Assembly (NCBI GenBank): GCA_947069175.1
Contig: CAMTDV010000012.1
Location: forward strand, 35,062,341 to 35,126,340
Length of the DNA: 64,000 bases
Origin: Scalesia atractyloides
Lineage: Eukaryota > Streptophyta > Magnoliopsida > Asterales > Asteraceae
Direction of reading: 5' to 3'
Shown here: positions 20,986-32,690 of the stretch, piece by piece
Position numbering within the stretch: the first letter of the stretch is position 1
Layout of the letters: the number at the start of each line of letters is the position of its first letter
Translations under genes and position numbers: made by a program
The notes under the pieces: model-generated
Databases searched by the model: none
The model's input: the letters and a program-made list of their open reading frames with translations, nothing else
Told to the model about the DNA's origin: nothing

Positions 20986-22316
20986 TTGCATGCATACGTG
21001 ATTAATATTACAAAAGCATTGTCAATGAAAACACTCTTCCAATGTCGAAGGGGTCACATACTTATACAACAGAACACGGATTGCTGGAAATCGGTTATCT
21101 TCGGACCACATGTTCTAATGGTACCAAGTGCCGAAGACCCAAAAGTTCAAGTTCCAAAGAGTCCTGAACATTACTCCGAGCAAGTTTTCTGAAAATTGAG
21201 CTAGATGCAAAGGCATTTAGTATCGTGGCATCTTCTTTGCCTAATGATATCTATGTTGGTATGTTGCACTATAACAATGCAAAGGAGTTATGGGATGATC
21301 CAGAAGAAAAATTTAGTGGCATTGAAGAGGCTATTGAAAATAACAGAGAAGTTATGAACCAACAGTACGAAACATTTTATCATGTGAAAGGAGAATCATT
21401 AACCCAACAATTTGAATGATTTAGTTGTCTTATTAGTGAGTTAAAACTGGTAAAAGTTGAATATCCAAATTACACTTTTAATAGTCGATTTCTAAGATCT
21501 ATTTAAGAGAAATGAGACATTATTGCCTTTGTAACTAGAATCGCTGTTGGGTTCAGAGAGATGAGTTTGACTCAGCTTCATGGTAGGCTTCTCACTTATA
21601 AGAGAAAGCTTAACCAGAAATAAAGCTACAAGAGTTTGGAAATGTGGCTGATGATTATTCTTTTGGTAGTACAACACCTTTTGGTCAAGAAGAAACCTCT
21701 AGTAGTAGCAAGGAACAGAGTTATGATCATTTTATTGACATAACATCTGGTGGGAATTTCAACTCTGATTCTTGCTCACCCAACTTTGCTTTCGCAGCAA
21801 ATGGGGAAAACCAAGTTTCTGACAACTTATCCTTTGAACTTAATGATCTTCAACATTTTGATCCAACTGATTTAGAAGAATTGTACATAGTACACCAACT
21901 GGCATTGCTGAGTGTTAGGACCAACAAGTTCTATAAAAGAACTGGTTGAAAATTCCTAGGGTTGCATGGAGGGTTAAAAGTTGGGTTGGATAAGTCAAAG
22001 ATTAAATGCTACAATTGTAACAGGTTAGGACATTTTTCTAGGGAGTGTAGGAGTTAAACAAATGGTCCACTTATCACACACCCAACTCATAGACCTCAAA
22101 GCACTGTCCATTATTCCCAATATACCCCTGCTCCTCATATGCAAAACACTGTTCATTTTGCACACCATGTAACCACTGTTCCAGTTCAATATGTCCAAAC
22201 TACTATTCCACAGATACAGTATGTTCAAGCCCCAAGTCCTCGGGTTCAAGTGCAACATGCGCCACAACTTACACAAACCTCAGCTCTTGTAGAGACTAGT
22301 CAATAGAGTTTCTTTA
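20986..22316 (+). pseudogene. Element E Gag
   Basis: The N-terminal part contains TDCWKSVIFGPHV. After a frameshift at about 21190, FSIVASSLPNDIYVGML, the capsid-domain segment NNREVMNQQYETFYHVKGES (21339-21400) and FRFL/GFREMSLTQL pieces follow. The CCHC nucleocapsid box C-YN-C-NRLG-H-FSRE-C is at 22007-22048 and is intact. A Gln/Pro/Thr-rich tail follows, containing TPAPHMQNTVHFAHH-like text. Stops at 21189, 21417 and later disable it. Its product would have been the particle protein. Confidence 0.8.
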
Positions 22317-23899
22317 CACAATGTTTTGTTAATTGGAGTAGCTTACCTGAAGAATTGACTAATGAGAATTTTGCTCTAGTTGCTAATACTGAAAAGAAAC
22401 ATGATGATTTCTTTTCATGGCACTAGACACTATAATTGAAGGGATGAGTTTGAGGAAAGAGTGTTAAATTCTAGTGATGGTTGTGATAATGTTGTGGCAG
22501 ATGTTTCAAAATAGAAAGTTGGTGAAGAAACTGTGATCTCAGTGTCAGACCCATGGGAAACCAGTGAATGTGATGTGCCATGATGGCTGCTGCTAAGGTA
22601 TCCCTCCGATTCTTAAAGACTTATGTTCTGATAAATGCATTATTGATTTTGCTAACATAAAAGAGGTGAATGAAAATCTTAGAAACAAAATTTTGGATGA
22701 TGAAATTCAGTTTGAAAAACTTGCAAAAGAGTTAAAAAAAACAAAACTGTTTGAAAAAGATTCTAAAATTAGCAGTCTCAACATGAGTCCAGCATAACCA
22801 ATGATCAACTCTAAACTACGATAGAAAAATATCAAAGTTGTAAAAAGGAGCTTGAATCTACCCAATTACTTGTGAAAAGTGGGTAGAATCCTGTAAAGGT
22901 TATGAGATTATGTTAGAATCACAAATCAAAAGCAATGTAAAATTTGGTTGTAGGTTTTTGAAAACATTACCAAGTTTCTCAAAACACTGTTGTAAATGAT
23001 TATGAGCTGGTTGAAATTATTCCATCAAATTTGGCAGGTTAAGAAATTAAAGTCACTAACCAAATGGTAATAAAATTGTTTTTAGAAAGAGCAGCAGGAT
23101 CCTCAAGTTATGAGAAAATTGAAAAATATCAATTCAAACCTACCTGGTCAGATGAGTGTGACATTCTTGAAAACTTTAAGCCAATGATTTTTCAACCATT
23201 GAAGTGTAAAGGCACCACAAGTCAAGATCATTCTCTTAAAAGATCTTCCAGCAGATGTTACAAGATCTGCTGACAAAAAAAAAAATAGAAAAAGGGAAGA
23301 AAAAAGAGAAAATATCACACTTGTTTTGTGATTTTTGTGAAAAGAAGAATCATGCCACTAAAAACTTTTTTTTCTAAAAGCTTATGATATAAACAAAGCA
23401 AGTGTGATCACTGATTCACCAAATTGCACTATTTATGGCAGATCAAACCACAAAACTCAAGAGTGTGTTTATCTTAAAAATTTTGATGTAAAAAGAAATG
23501 AGTATAAATCTAAAACACTTGAAGTTCAAGAAATGAAAAGACCAAATAGACCTTTGTCCCTGTCCAAACATCTGTTACCAAAAAATTGAATATAACCCTG
23601 CTCCCAGAAAGGTTTAGGTAACAGGTGCACCACCAGCTAATAAATTTCCAGGGGGATATGGCCGACTGCTTACAAGAGTGTACCACTTGGCTATAAGGTC
23701 TACAAAAGACCATCTAAACCAAGAGTTATCAGGCATCCTCATGGTTATGATCAGTTGATAGGAAATGGTCCACAACAGAGTTATCAAAATCTGTTCAAAA
23801 TATATATTCCTGGACTTGAGGCTAGAATGTCTATGACCCCATCCAAAGCCATCTAGCTTGGAAACTAACCTAAACTAATTGTTTACTAATGTGCAGGGA
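22317..23899 (+). pseudogene. Element E Gag-protease linker region
   Basis: This is AT-rich, heavily interrupted coding remnant. Short Lys/Glu/Asn-rich stretches suggest a decayed coiled coil, for example around 22660-22880 (NLRNKILDDEIQFEKL-like). A Cys-rich remnant at about 23405-23475 (NCTIYGRSNHKTQECV) is a CCHC-like box lacking its second Cys. The layout parallels the linker of elements A and C. Individual boundaries are not resolvable. Confidence 0.5.
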
Positions 23900-24960
23900 G
23901 CTTCTACTTGCCTTAATAGTTTATGGTATGTAGATAGTGGGGCTCCAAGCACATGATAGGATGTAGAGCCCTACTCAAAGATTTCATGGCACATGGAGGA
24001 GGTGATATATCCTTTGGTAACAATTCAAAAGGGAAGGTGTTAGGGTCAGGGACAGTCCAGGCTGGGAAACTTAAGTTTGAACATGTCAGTCTTATTGAAA
24101 ATCTGAAATTTAATCTTCTTAGTGTATATCAAATAAGTGACAAAGGCTATGGGTCATTCTTCACTAAGAAAACTTGTCAGATTGTTGGGCCAGAAGTGGT
24201 TAAAAAGCATTGACCAAATCATAGCTGAGAGCAAAGCACAGCTTATTGCTCATAGGAGTGGCAATGTGTATGTAGTTGATATGTTGAAAGATAATCCAAT
24301 GTCCAATGCATGTCTATTCTCAGTTGCTTCTAACAAAGAGATAGAACTATGGCATAGAAGACTTGGTCACAAAAATCTTAAAACTATCACTACACACTCC
24401 AAACAAGGCCTTGTAAGAGGTCTTCCATCAAAACCATTCACATGTGATGAACATTGTGTTTCAAGTTTAAAAGGTAAACAACATAAAAGTTCTTACAAAC
24501 CAATTGCAGATTCCAAAATAAGTCAGTGTCTGCAATTGCTACATATGGACTTGTTTGGCTCTATAAAAATCATGAGTCTTAAAAAGAAGAGATATTGCCT
24601 TGTCATAGTTGATGATTTTTCAAGGTTTACATGGACATACATCATGCACTTCAAAAATGAGACTGCAGGTATTTTGCAAAATTTTGTAAAACAAGTTGAA
24701 AAGCAATTTGACCTGCTAGTAAAAGTCTTTAGGAGTAACAATGGGACAAAGTTTAAAAATAAGGAGTTGGATGATTTATTGTGTCAAAAGGGATTGTTAG
24801 GACATACAGCATCCCAAGGACACCAGAACAAAATAGGGTGGTTGAAACGAAAAATAGAACTTTGATTGATGCTGCTAGAACAACGCTTACAGACTTATGT
24901 TTACCCTTGTCTTTTTGGTAGAGGTGTAAACACTGCTTGTTATGTTCAGAACAGAGTTTT
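23900..24960 (+). pseudogene. Element E protease and integrase
   Basis: The protease motif WYVDSGAPS is at about 23935-23961, followed after a one-base deletion by MIGCRALLKDF. DISFGNNSKGKVLGSG and LLSVYQISDKG mark the protease C-terminus. Pre-integrase IELWHRRLGHKNLKTI is at about 24340-24388, with the zinc residues CDEHC then SSLKGKQ. Core integrase motifs are LHMDLFGSI (first Asp) and VIVDDFSRFTW, then RSNNGTKFKN, where the second catalytic Asp has become Asn. A frameshift near 24820 precedes the Glu-bearing PEQNRVVE segment. With one catalytic residue lost and the frame broken it is inactive. Confidence 0.85.
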
Positions 24961-25167
24961 GATTAACCCCAGCATCAAAAGACTGCCTATGAAATTTTAT
25001 ACAAAATTAAACCTCTGATCTCATATTTCAAATCTTTGGTTGCCGATGTTTCATTTTAAACTTAAAAGATTGAATTTCAAATTTTGCAGCCAAAGTAGAT
25101 TGTGGTTATTTTCTGATATTCAACCACTCCTAAAGCCTAAAGAGTCTTTAATTCAAGGACTAGGTGT

Positions 25168-27240
25168 ATGGAAGAGACCTTAAATGTAAAGTTCAATGAA
25201 CTTTCTTCATTAAAAATCCCAGCAAATCCTGCTGAACTGTTTGACTTAGATAAATTTACATTTGAAGATTTGTGTCTATCAAGACTAACAATGCAGATAC
25301 ACCACAGTCTTCCCCATCAAAATTATGGATATGACATTGTGATTCCACAATACAAAGTCATTTCATCCACCAGAGAAACAGATGTTACTAACAACTGTGA
25401 AAACTCTGCCCTTGCTGGATCAACAGTTGTTGATCCCCAAACCTTTGTCAGCTCATCTAATCAAACCTCTGTTGACAAAAGTCCATTTTATGTGAAAAAA
25501 AGTCAACCTATCTTTACCCCCATTCCACCTATACCTCCACCTCCATTCCAAACAGATGTTGGCTCTTCAAAATTACCAATAGATGTTAGCTCAGATGATT
25601 CCCATCAGCAGCCTTCACCTCAAAATGTCATCATTCCATACAAGGGAGATCTAATCTACCTTAAAAACTATCCATCTGACCAAATCTATGGCAACATCAA
25701 TGAATGGGTTCTCACAAGAAGTCAATCCCAAAACTATTTATCTTTTTGCTGGTTTACTATCACTCACACAACCTATCAAGTACCAACAGGCACTAAAAGA
25801 CAACAGTTTGGTAGAGGCGATGCAAGAAAAGCTCCTACAGTTCAAAAGACAACAAGTAAGGGAACTTGTACCATTGCTTCATGATGTATGTCCCATAGGC
25901 ACAAAATGGGTCTTCAAGAACAAAACAGATGAAGGGGCATTGTTGTAAAAAATAAAGCAACGCTTGTGGTTCAAGGCTATAGACAAGAAAAAGGCATTGA
26001 TTATGATGAAACTTTTGCTCCTGTTACAAGACTAGATGCCATCAAACTGTTTTTAGCCTTGCTGCCAACCACAACATTTAAGCTGTATAAATCTTTATCA
26101 AGTGTTTATTCTTATATGCAAGATCAAGGAAGAGGTATATGTATGCCAACCCCCTGTTTTGAAGATACTTTTTATCCAGATCATGTTTACAAGCTAAACA
26201 ACGCTTTATATGGCTTGAAACAAACACTAGAGCCTGTATGAAACTCTTTCCACCTTTCTCTTATCCATAGGCTTTACAAGAGGTAAAATTGATAAAAGTT
26301 TGTTTTTAAAATGGAGAGGAAAGGATTTGATGCTTGTCCAAATTTATGTGGATGACATCATTTCTAGATCCATATGCAATGGTATCTATGAAGAGTTTAG
26401 AGAACTCATGACAGCAAAGTTTGAAATGAGTGCATGGGTGAACTCCGATCCTTTCTTGGTCTTCAAGTTAAGCAATTGCAAAAAGGTACTTTCATTCATC
26501 AAAGTAAGTATGTCAAAGAACTACTTACCAAATTTGTTATGAATGATTGTAAACCATGTAGTACACCCATGACTACATCTAAGCTGGTCACTATTGATGA
26601 CAAAGATGACCTGGGTACACTATGAATGATTGGGTCTTTATTATACCTAACTGCATCTAGGCTAGATATCATGTTTGCTACATGTGTCTGTGCCAGATCC
26701 CAGTCAGCACCTAGGAAATCAAATCATATTGTTGTGAAAAGGATATTCAGATACATAAAAGGTGCTCCCACACTTGGTATCTGGTATCCTGCTAACGGAA
26801 TATTGAGCTTTCAGGTTACTCAAATAGTGATTTTGCTGGATGCCATGCCACATGGAAGTCAACTTCATGAGGTTGTCAATTTCTAGGCAATTGCTTAGTT
26901 TCTTGGCAAAGCAAAAAGCAAGTGCAGTTTCAACATCCACAGCTGAGGCTGAGTATATTGATGTTGCAAGTTGCACTGCTTAACTCCTATGGTTTCAAAA
27001 TCAATTGCTGGATTTTGGTGTAAACCTGCTCTAAAAACTCCTCTCATGTTTGATAGTCAAGTAGCTGAAAACATCATTAAAAATCCAATCTCTCATTCCA
27101 CCACAAAGCACATTGACATAAGACATCACTTTATGAAGGATTGCTATGAAAAAGGTTTGATTTCTCTGCACCATGTGCAACTAAAGATCAACCGGTAGAT
27201 GTTTTAACCAAAGCATTAGATACATCTACCTTTGAAAGTC
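25168..27240 (+). pseudogene. Element E linker, reverse transcriptase and RNase H
   Basis: A Pro/Ser-rich linker (25168-25680) with FTPIPPIPPPPF leads to RT. In order there are PIGTKWVFKNKTD (25890-25930), ARLVVQG-like text then YRQEKGIDYDETFAPVTRLDA (about 25979-26040), NNALYGLKQT, the catalytic YVDDI (26345-26359), FLGLQVKQL, and MIGSLLYLTASRLDIMFAT (26626-26682). RNase H follows with AEAEYIDVA-like text near 26940-26970. KHIDIRHHFMKDCYEKG comes at about 27110-27160 and VDVLTKALDT at about 27195-27225. Frameshifts occur near 25850, 25945, 26240 and 26440, and stops are frequent. Confidence 0.82.
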
Positions 27241-27820
27241 TGATTTGTAGGATTGTAATGCTAAACATGGATTAAAAGCAAAAGTTTCTTCTCTATATAT
27301 AAAGAGCATTAAAATGTTTTCAGAAAATAAAAAATCCATCCATAAAAATAGCTAAAATTGAAAATTTTCAATAAATCTCTAAAGTCTGTTCCTAACCACT
27401 ATTTCTCAAAAACCACTGTTTGGCTAAGAAAATCTATCCACTATCAAAAGTATATCCTCAGTTCATGTCCACTGTTCACATCCACTGCTTGGGCTAAACC
27501 ACTGTTTTGCCTTATCCACTGATATTTATTCTCAGATAGTGTAAAATCACCACTGTTCATGTCCACTATTCATAACCAATGCTGGTCTCCAGCAGAGGTT
27601 TTCAAACAATTGTCATCCATTATCAAACTAGAGTTTACATATAGACAGATGTTAGCCATCAGATCTTTGAAACAGATTCCACATCAGCATTCACTTTTTT
27701 CCTTTTATAAACCCTTGTGCCATCCAAACAGAGCTTTTTACTACCGTCTTGAATTGAAAATTTCACAAAAGTGGTTTCCTTACTCTTATCTTCTTCTTTA
27801 TTCACATCCATCTCTGATCA
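27241..27820 (+). other. Spacer between RNase H and the extra ORF of element E
   Basis: Non-coding, with repeated ccactgtt/ccactg motifs (about 27400-27590). A typical plant transcription-leader composition precedes the ATG at 27821. It might hold a second promoter, but no clear TATA box is positioned. Confidence 0.4.
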
Positions 27821-29153
27821 TGGCTCTGCAAATAAAACTCCAACAACTACCTTCCCATTTTTGAGAAAAATGAAAATAACACTTTCTTCCATTCAATAAT
27901 CGACGTTCTCACATCGTCAAAATATAAAAATATTCTGCTTGCAAACGCACCTGTCTATGTGGATACTTTTTGACAGTTCTGGCAAAACGCTAAAGTTGAA
28001 ATTCAAAACAAAAGGCCGTATGTTATTACTTCTAAAGTTGGAGAATCCTTGGTTCAACTTTTCCAATCTTCAATTTCCACAACATTTGGTTTGAATGACC
28101 TAGAAGGTAAAACTTCTTTTCCTAAAATAGACCTGCACACTGAATTCGTAGATAGTGGGTATGAAGGTCAAATGACAGTGTTACAATGTTTAAACCAAAA
28201 TTCCCTGCTGACATGAGGTTCTATGTCTTTCAGCAAAGACCACCTCATTTAATGAGCTTCCACAAAATATTCATTATCTGGGATATGTTATTTTGACAAA
28301 ATCTGATTTTAATCTATCCCAGACATTGTTTATGGATTTGGTGGCAAATTTTAATAAAATATCAAAAAATAAATCTTTTCTTATCTATCTTAGACTTTTG
28401 AGTTACTATCTTCTAAAACACGTTTCTGAAAAGGATTTTCAACAAGGAGTTATTTTTTAAATGAATAGTTTAACAAATGAAACCTTTACAAGAATTTTAA
28501 ATCAAGAGTCAAATGTTTTGAAAACAACACAAGCAAAGGGGGATGAGCAAAATTTAGATGAGTCCACATCACAAGTTCAAACCTCTGTTGTTGAGCCCAC
28601 TGCTCTTGGTGATCATGACACCACCATCGTTGTTGTGAAACCCACACCAACAAAAACCAAAAAGAAACCTTCCAAATCCAAAAAGCCCACCAAACAAAAT
28701 CCCAAAAAAGTAACTCTGGAAGATGAGATCCTAGAGATTATACCTATGACAACACAAAAGTCACCTGAAACCACTGCTGCTACTTCCTCACAGCATTTGG
28801 AACAAAGATCTCCACCCAGCCATTCTCCTCTAGTTTCCTCACAAAAGGAATAAGTTGTAAGCACATGGACATCACACTATGAGGCATATATTTCACTTGA
28901 AAGTCTGTTCTCAAGCCCCTCTACCAGGGCAAATTCTCTTTCCACTCCACAACCCTCCACTCCAATACCACCTACTTTAATACCTCTATTTCGTACAATT
29001 GAGATAACTCAGACACAAATCAGTTCCTCTCATTCACCTGTTCATGAGAGTTCACCTCCACATGTGATAGAGTCTGAGTTAAATCTCTTTTCTAACCTAG
29101 AAACAACTGAGGAGGTTATAAACCCCTGAGTTACAATTAACTCTTGGTGGTAG
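27821..29153 (+). pseudogene. Extra ORF downstream of pol in element E
   Basis: From ATG 27821 a decayed reading frame contains FHSIIDVLTSSKYKNILLAN, FWQNAKVEIQNKRPYVITSK (about 27965-28030) and FGLNDLEGKTSF. It continues with ADMRFYVFQQRPPHLMSF (about 28212-28265), LFMDLVANFNKISKNKSFLI, and then a Lys/Pro/Ser-rich tail (28461-28850) with KTKKKPSKSKKPTKQNPKK. The frame continues past a TAA at 28851 to the Copia C insertion point. I recall similar ORFs downstream of pol in Asteraceae SIRE-type elements, sometimes called envelope-like or gag-like. I see no signal peptide or membrane segment, so envelope function is not supported here. Confidence 0.6.
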
Positions 29154-29923
29154 TGTATGTCCACTTGGAGGATCAAGATAACCTACTTCCTTGTTTATCT
29201 AACACACATACGAGTGCTGAATCCACGTAAGTATGCAAACCAAAGCAAAGTAACAAACACAAGATAATCAAAGATTCACTATCTTGATTAAATGAAGAGA
29301 GCTAGTACAAACACATACAAACAATGTTCATACAGACTCGAGATATTCTCTCTGTGCTCTCTTCTTGTGCCTCAGTGTCTCTCTCTAGAGTCACACTTGT
29401 CTGTGAAGTGCATGTTTGTATTTATAGTACCAACACCCAGCAACATACGAAGAATGTCACTGGCGTACGAAGCACTACAGGTCACAAAGAACATTTAGAA
29501 ATGGTTGCTCGTACGAACAACCAATGGCTCGTACGAATAGTAACTGGTTCGTACGAATAAGCAAAGTGCTTATAGAAAGGGCCACTCGTACGATCAAGAG
29601 AATCATTCGTACGAACAAATAATGGCTCGTACGAGTAAGCAACTTGCTCGTACGAAGCACCTTTCACTCGCACGAAGGAGTGTTCTTCAGAGAACGTGCT
29701 GACAGACATGTCGCTCAGACAGTAAGATCAGAAATGCAAGACTTAAAAGTATGCACACATGCAACTGTTTTACAACACAGACAAACTAAACGTCATACTA
29801 AATCAAGATAGGAGGATATCTTGATTTGGTCGACACGACCAAACTATACAGACACAATAAACAAACACCGTACAATTACTGACGTAACTAAGAACAAGCG
29901 ACAGACACAAAAGTGCATCATCA
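29154..29923 (-). repeat. Copia C 3' LTR
   Basis: It starts TGTATGTCCAC and ends near GCATCATCA, followed by the PPT complement aactcccctttgg. It is collinear with the Copia A LTR (shared caaagattcactatcttgat). The minus-strand TATA box TATAAATA is at 29419-29426. CGTACG motifs at 29464-29670 lie upstream of it in the transcription sense. Confidence 0.85.
29464..29675. promoter_or_regulatory. CTCGTACGAA array in Copia C LTR
   Basis: About eight CGTACGA cores (near 29464, 29508, 29529, 29550, 29586, 29608, 29627 and 29647) are spaced roughly 20 bp apart. Position relative to the TATA box matches Copia A, although the unit here is (c/t)TCGTACGA rather than TTTCGTACGAAAT. The shared palindromic core in diverged LTRs suggests it is maintained. 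Confidence 0.7.
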
Positions 29924-30278
29924 AACTCCCCTTTGGCTGTTGCTTGGTCTTCGGTCTTCATTTCTAATGCACTGCTGCACTTATATTCATTGAACACTTT
30001 CAACCAATGTTGACTGAGGATCAAAAGTCGTTAACATTTTCCAAACACATCAAACCTTTCCTGTTTCCTTTTGAGTACCACTGGAGGCATCTGGATCGGC
30101 CACGATCTGCTGTACACTTGACTCTACCACTGGAGTTGCAACACAGCTCTCTGGTTGCACAGATGAAGCTGAAGCATCAGGATTACCATGATCTTCATTA
30201 TCGTGATCACGTTTATGCCGGATCTCCTGTGCTTTGCATCTTTCATTCCACATAATGTTCACCCGCTTTCTACTCATT
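29924..30278 (-). other. Copia C deletion scar between RT and 3' LTR
   Basis: Only about 350 bp separates the middle of RT from the LTR. Minus-strand translation leaves RT homology at AWYERHI and enters unrelated Glu/Asp/Ser-rich text (EIRHKRDHDNEDHGNPD), likely from the 3' region of the intact element. The RT catalytic YVDD block and RNase H are missing. Confidence 0.7.
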
Positions 30279-30770
30279 TCAAATATGTCTTTCATACCAA
30301 GCCTGAGGAGCTTGATGAAGACCATATAACGCCTTATTGAGAAGCCAAACCTTGTTTGGATGGATTGGATCGTCAAAACCAGGCAGTTGCTCAACATATA
30401 CTTCTTCTTCAACCACACCATGAAGAAATGCACTCTTCACATCCATTTGATAAACTGTAAACTTCTTGTAGGACGCATAAGCCAAGAAAATTCTTATGGC
30501 CTCAATACGTGCTACCAGTGCATTAACCTCATTATAATCAATGCATTCTACTTGATTAAAGCCCTGGACAACCAATCTTACTTTGTTTCTCACAACAATA
30601 CATCGGTCATCTTTCTTACATTTGTAAACCCATCTAGTACCAATCTTCTTATAGTTGTCAGGCCTGTCAACCAATTTCCACACGCCCAACTTCTGAAACT
30701 GCTGAAGTTCTTCTTGCATTGCTTCAACTTATGAGTCTTCTTTCATTGCCTCTTTCCAATATTTTAGTTC
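30279..30770 (-). pseudogene. Copia C reverse transcriptase, N-terminal half
   Basis: EAMQEELQQFQKLGVWKLVD, GTRWVYKCKKDD, VYQMDVKSAFLHG and LYGLHQAPQAWYE are nearly identical to Copia A. Homology ends just before the catalytic YVDD box, so no active polymerase could be made. An in-frame stop upstream (about 30730) interrupts the SWVEAMQEE equivalent. Confidence 0.85.
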
Positions 30771-30911
30771 AACTTGGTAAACATAGTAGGCAAAAGACCA
30801 ATCATTCTGTTCCCCAGATTCCCTAATTCCCGTATACAAACCAACATTCTGGTTGTTTCTTAGCTGATTACGTGTCTGCACTCCACTCTAGATATCTCCT
30901 AAAATATTCTG

Positions 30912-32690
30912 CTAAGGATGGGTATTATGGATTCGAGTTTCAAGAACATCAGGAACTCGAGAATTTATACCCAAATTGTTGATATTTAGATCAACAGCTA
31001 GTTTGATGGCTGGAATTGACGAAGATGTAGAAGCATGACCTTCCGTCGTCCCTTGATTTTGCACATTTGAATTTACTTCAGAACTTCCAGGAACAGGAGC
31101 AGAAGAAACTTCATTTGCGTCATGGAACTCATCATCTTCTAATGAAATATTGTAATCAGCAGCATCTTCAAATTCCTCATTCTGAACAAGATTATTAACC
31201 GAAGTAGACACGTTAACAATAATTGGTCGTACTAAGTGACGAATCAACTGCAGTATCACTTTCAAGTAGCATTTGAGTAGCTGTAGATCATCATCAAAAG
31301 TTGGCAGATTGAAGGAGTCAAATAGTCCATCGTAGTCAAACATCCAAGGAGCACCCGAAGCTCTTACTGATTTAGTATATCTTTGAACCTTAACTTCACC
31401 CCATTCCTCAATCTTTTTCGTTGACAAATTCCACACTCTGAAATTTGGAGTAGCATATCCAAGAAAGAAACCTTCAATAGCCTTTGGACCGAATTTACCA
31501 TGTGGATCAATCATAGTGCATGGAGCTCCAAAAGGTTCTAAGAAAGACACATCCGGTTTCCTTTTATGTAACAATTTGAAACATGTTTTCCCATGCCTTT
31601 TTACCGTAAGAACTATATTCATTGTACAGCACGCAGTAGCCACAACCTCCCCCCAAAACTAAACAGGAAGTTCTGATTCTACTAACATAGTTCTTGCAGT
31701 TTCGATAAGCGTTCTATTTTTCCTCTCAGTGACACCATTCTGTTGTGGAGTGTAACGAGAACTGTATTCATGTAAAATTCCCTTATAAGAACAGAACTCA
31801 TCCATAGCATGGTTCTTGAATTCAGTGCCATTGTCGCTTCTGATTCTCCTTATCTTCAAATTGTACAAATTTTCAAGTAGCGTGAGAGGATTTCAGGAAC
31901 TTCACTCTTGTGTGCCATAACATTCACCCATGAAAACCTTGAATAGTCATCAATAACAACTAAACAATATGCAATGCCAAAGGTAGTCTTGTGTTTCATA
32001 GGTCCAAAAAGGTCCATGTGAAGACGTTCCAGTGGCATATTAACAGTGTTTATTTTCTTCACAGGATGAGACTTTCGAGCTTGCTTTCCTTTTTGGCACG
32101 AAACACAGACGTCTTGTAAATGAAAATTCTTCACTAGTACACCATTCACAAGATTATTTTTCACCAAATAGTTTATTTTCCTCAAGAGAATGTGTCCCAT
32201 TCGTGTATGCCAAGGGATTGATTCATTTTCAGTGGCTTTTAAGACAAAACATGTAACTTGTACAGACGTAGTAATAGCTTGGCTCATGTCAAGAAATAAC
32301 AAACCATTAATTCTTGGAGCCGACAGGAGAATCCATTCTTTAGGAATCTTGAAACCAGGTTTCAGCACATAACAACCTGCATCATCAAAATGAACCGTGA
32401 ACTTCTTGTCGCAGATTTGAGAAACACTCAAAAGATTGTGATCAATTTGACGAACATAATTGAGCTTGTCAAAACTAACAACACCATTGGAGACCATTCC
32501 TTCTCCAGTGATGTAACCGCCTTTATCTCTAGCAAAGGCAATATAACCTCCCCTAATGCTTTTCACCTCATAAAAGAGTGTTAAGTCACATGTCATGTGC
32601 CGTGATGCTCCACTGTCAACAATCCAATGACTATTCATTGTTCCTCCTGGAACACCCTGCACATTGCATTACCCGATTAGTTTGAGATGG
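30912..32690 (-). pseudogene. Copia C protease and integrase
   Basis: The block at 32662-31856 is an open frame of 268 codons. It holds the protease HWIVDSGASRHMTCD, the pre-integrase IPWHTRMGHILLRKINYLVK with intact CVSCQKGKQ zinc cysteines, and the first integrase motif RLHMDLFGPMKHKT. After a frameshift near 31860, RRIRSDNGTEFKN and TPQQNGVTERKNRTLIETAR carry the second Asp and the Glu. After another break at about 31650, GKTCFKLLHKRKPDVSFLE and GFFLGYATPNFRVWNL follow, then an acidic linker to 30912. Catalytic D, D and E are all present but spread over three frames. Confidence 0.87.

Larger units (their letters stand above)
20496..29153 (+). mobile_element. Copia element E, SIRE-like, 5' part
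   Basis: The 5' LTR starts TGTTGGATC at 20496. Gag, protease, integrase, RT, RNase H and an extra ORF follow in Copia order. The sequence stops abruptly at 29153, where the LTR of Copia C begins. E's own 3' LTR is absent, so the rest of E should lie beyond the right end of C. Heavy decay is consistent with E being the outermost, oldest layer of the nest. Confidence 0.8.

Noticed and set aside
27821..29153. Envelope glycoprotein in Copia E
   Set aside because: There is no signal peptide, transmembrane segment or Cys-rich ectodomain in the decayed frame, so only an extra ORF of unknown role is claimed.
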